Part shown: one piece after another, positions 14,046 to 14,799 of the stretch | Position numbering within the stretch: position 1 is the first letter of the stretch | How the letters are laid out: each line of letters opens with the position of its first letter | NCBI GenBank assembly: GCA_002498285.1 | Contig: DAGU01000055.1 | Coordinates: forward strand, 1-14,799 | Reading direction: 5' to 3' | Length of the DNA: 14,799 nucleotides | Source of the DNA: Methanomassiliicoccus sp. UBA386 | GTDB taxonomy: Archaea; Thermoplasmatota; Thermoplasmata; Methanomassiliicoccales; Methanomassiliicoccaceae | Position numbers and translations under genes: made by a program | Notes under the pieces: model-generated | Databases searched by the model: none | The model's input: only the letters and a program-made list of their open reading frames with translations | Told to the model about the DNA's origin: nothing

Positions 14046-14420
14046 TCCTTGTCATTCAGTCATTCTTTATTAGGTTTCAATAAAAATGGTTATTCTCCAC
14101 TAGCGGCCAAAATCGTCCTTTCCCCTTCATCCGGCCCCACCTGGCCCCCATCCAGGCCGGTTCAACCATGGGGCGGTGGAAAAGCTACAAAACAACGGAT
14201 TTGAAGCAGCGATGGCTGGAACATTTGAACGAAGCAGGGATGAGATCTTGAGATCAGCGCCCCGTGCTCCAAGCGCCTCAGGGCTTGCCTCATCGACGCC
14301 GTGCCTTACATGGCGCTCTGCCATACCTGCGGCGCTTACCCGTCGCAGGGCCTCATGACCCGCCCCCTGCCGAGATGATCTGATGCCCTGGGAGACTGCG
14401 TTACTGCGGGGGCGCCCCCC
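14046..14420. other. Intergenic region with inverted repeats, no convincing gene
   Basis: About 375 nt lie between tRNA-Glu and the CCG-domain gene. The first 50 nt are AT-rich. Further on there are hairpin-capable repeats: CCGG...CCTGG with CCAGGCCGG (14131-14160), ATGGC/GCCAT around GCTCT (14310-14324) and CCTGCG/CGCAGG around a 12-nt loop (14326-14349). Frames of 60-65 codons exist on both strands but have no ribosome binding site and no familiar content. A structured RNA is possible, but I recognise no known family (no SRP, RNase P or box C/D signature). Confidence 0.4.
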
Positions 14421-14799
14421 TCAATGCTCGGGCTCGGGCCTCCGATACTCCCGCATCCCTCTGGCGTAGACCTTGTTCACCAGGTCGATCATCGCCCGGT
14501 CGTTCCGGGGGATGCGCTCCCCCAGTGAAAGCAGCAGGTACTCCGCCAGGTCCAGCACCTCAGGCCCATCGTCCGGTCTGCCTTCGATGAGGTTCTGCCG
14601 GCACCCGGCGCAGTTGGTGATGATGAAGTCCCCGCCCTCCTCGCTCACCTTGAGGTGCTCCCGCCTCGACATGTTGATGGAATCGGAGGGGTGGTTCAGT
14701 CGCACCCCGCCTCCGAACCCGCAGCAAGAGGAGCCCTTTGGGCTGGGGTTCATGAGCTCGGTCCCGGGAACCCTCTTCAGCAGGTCACGCGGCTCCTGG
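14421..14799 (-). CDS. CCG-domain Fe-S / heterodisulfide reductase-type protein (partial, 3' part)
   Basis: The last 125 residues are present; the start lies beyond the window edge, since the frame is open with no stop through 14798. Visible are EPRDLLKRVPG, then SSCCGFGGGVRLNHPSDS, an IN-MSRREHLK helix and TNCAGCRQNL. This is the second half of a CCG domain as found in HdrB/HdrD, GlpC, LutA and glycolate oxidase FeS subunits, where the cysteines hold a non-cubane or [4Fe-4S] cluster. The enzyme probably moves electrons to a disulfide, quinone or similar acceptor. Which member it is (HdrD-like, or another Fe-S oxidoreductase) depends on the missing N-terminal part. The ATG at 14753 is internal and not the true start. 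A perfect 12-bp palindrome of G5C-GC5 (14408-14419) lies directly behind the stop. Confidence 0.85.
   Translation of the reverse strand, partial: QEPRDLLKRVPGTELMNPSPKGSSCCGFGGGVRLNHPSDSINMSRREHLKVSEEGGDFIITNCAGCRQNLIEGRPDDGPEVLDLAEYLLLSLGERIPRNDRAMIDLVNKVYARGMREYRRPEPEH

Noticed and set aside
14127..14358. Short frames of 60-65 codons on both strands after tRNA-Glu
   Set aside because: They have no ribosome binding site, no recognised motif and overlap each other; they are most likely chance frames.
14408..14419. 12-bp G/C palindrome right after the CCG-domain gene
   Set aside because: It has too little loop for a stable hairpin and no following T-tract, so it is not called a terminator.
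1..14799. CRISPR array, insertion sequence, prophage or defence system
   Set aside because: No regularly spaced repeats, transposase, integrase or nuclease genes were seen. The only mobile-element signature is the intein endonuclease.

Overview
The window is archaeal. It carries eukaryote-type ribosomal proteins (L15e, L21e), RNA polymerase subunit F (Rpo4), aIF1A, a RIO1 kinase, Pus10 and a family-B DNA polymerase. Promoters look like TATA boxes, and many genes are preceded by GGAGG/GGTGA-type Shine-Dalgarno sites. The GC-rich sequence, a CCG-domain heterodisulfide-reductase-like protein, a DUF2148 Fe-S protein and a DUF169 protein suggest a euryarchaeon. A Thermoplasmata/Methanomassiliicoccales-type methanogen is my best guess, but that is inference rather than proof.

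Layout, left to right. (1) 1-104: the tail of a membrane-anchored protein on the plus strand, converging on ribosomal protein L15e (minus, 128-769), which has its own TATA box and an 80-nt-class leader. (2) 909-6274, minus strand: a Ygr210/YchF-like TGS GTPase, then PolB with its start codon overlapping the GTPase stop, then a 139-residue orphan. PolB is interrupted exactly inside its catalytic YGDTDS motif by an intact, AT-rich LAGLIDADG intein of 419 residues (2160-3416). (3) 6397-7173: a DUF169 protein with its own possible promoter. (4) 7212-10439: a tight minus-strand operon read in the order pus10, rpl21e, rpoF, DUF655, ksgA. (5) 10536-12182: a second tight operon read in the order aIF1A, RIO1, KH protein (Dim2/Pno1-like). 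(6) 12535-13152: a DedA-family membrane protein on plus, convergent with a DUF2148 Fe-S protein on minus. (7) 13968-14042: tRNA-Glu(TTC), followed by about 375 nt without a convincing gene. (8) 14421-14799: the 3' part of a CCG-domain Fe-S/heterodisulfide reductase-type protein.

Functional theme: the two central operons bring together factors that in archaea and eukaryotes act on the 3' end and decoding region of the small ribosomal subunit (KsgA/Dim1, Dim2/Pno1, RIO1, aIF1A). They also carry a tRNA modification enzyme, a large-subunit protein and an RNA polymerase subunit. The most eye-catching element is the PolB intein, which looks recently acquired from its base composition and appears fully competent for splicing and homing. 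I see no CRISPR array, insertion sequence, phage gene or recognisable defence system.
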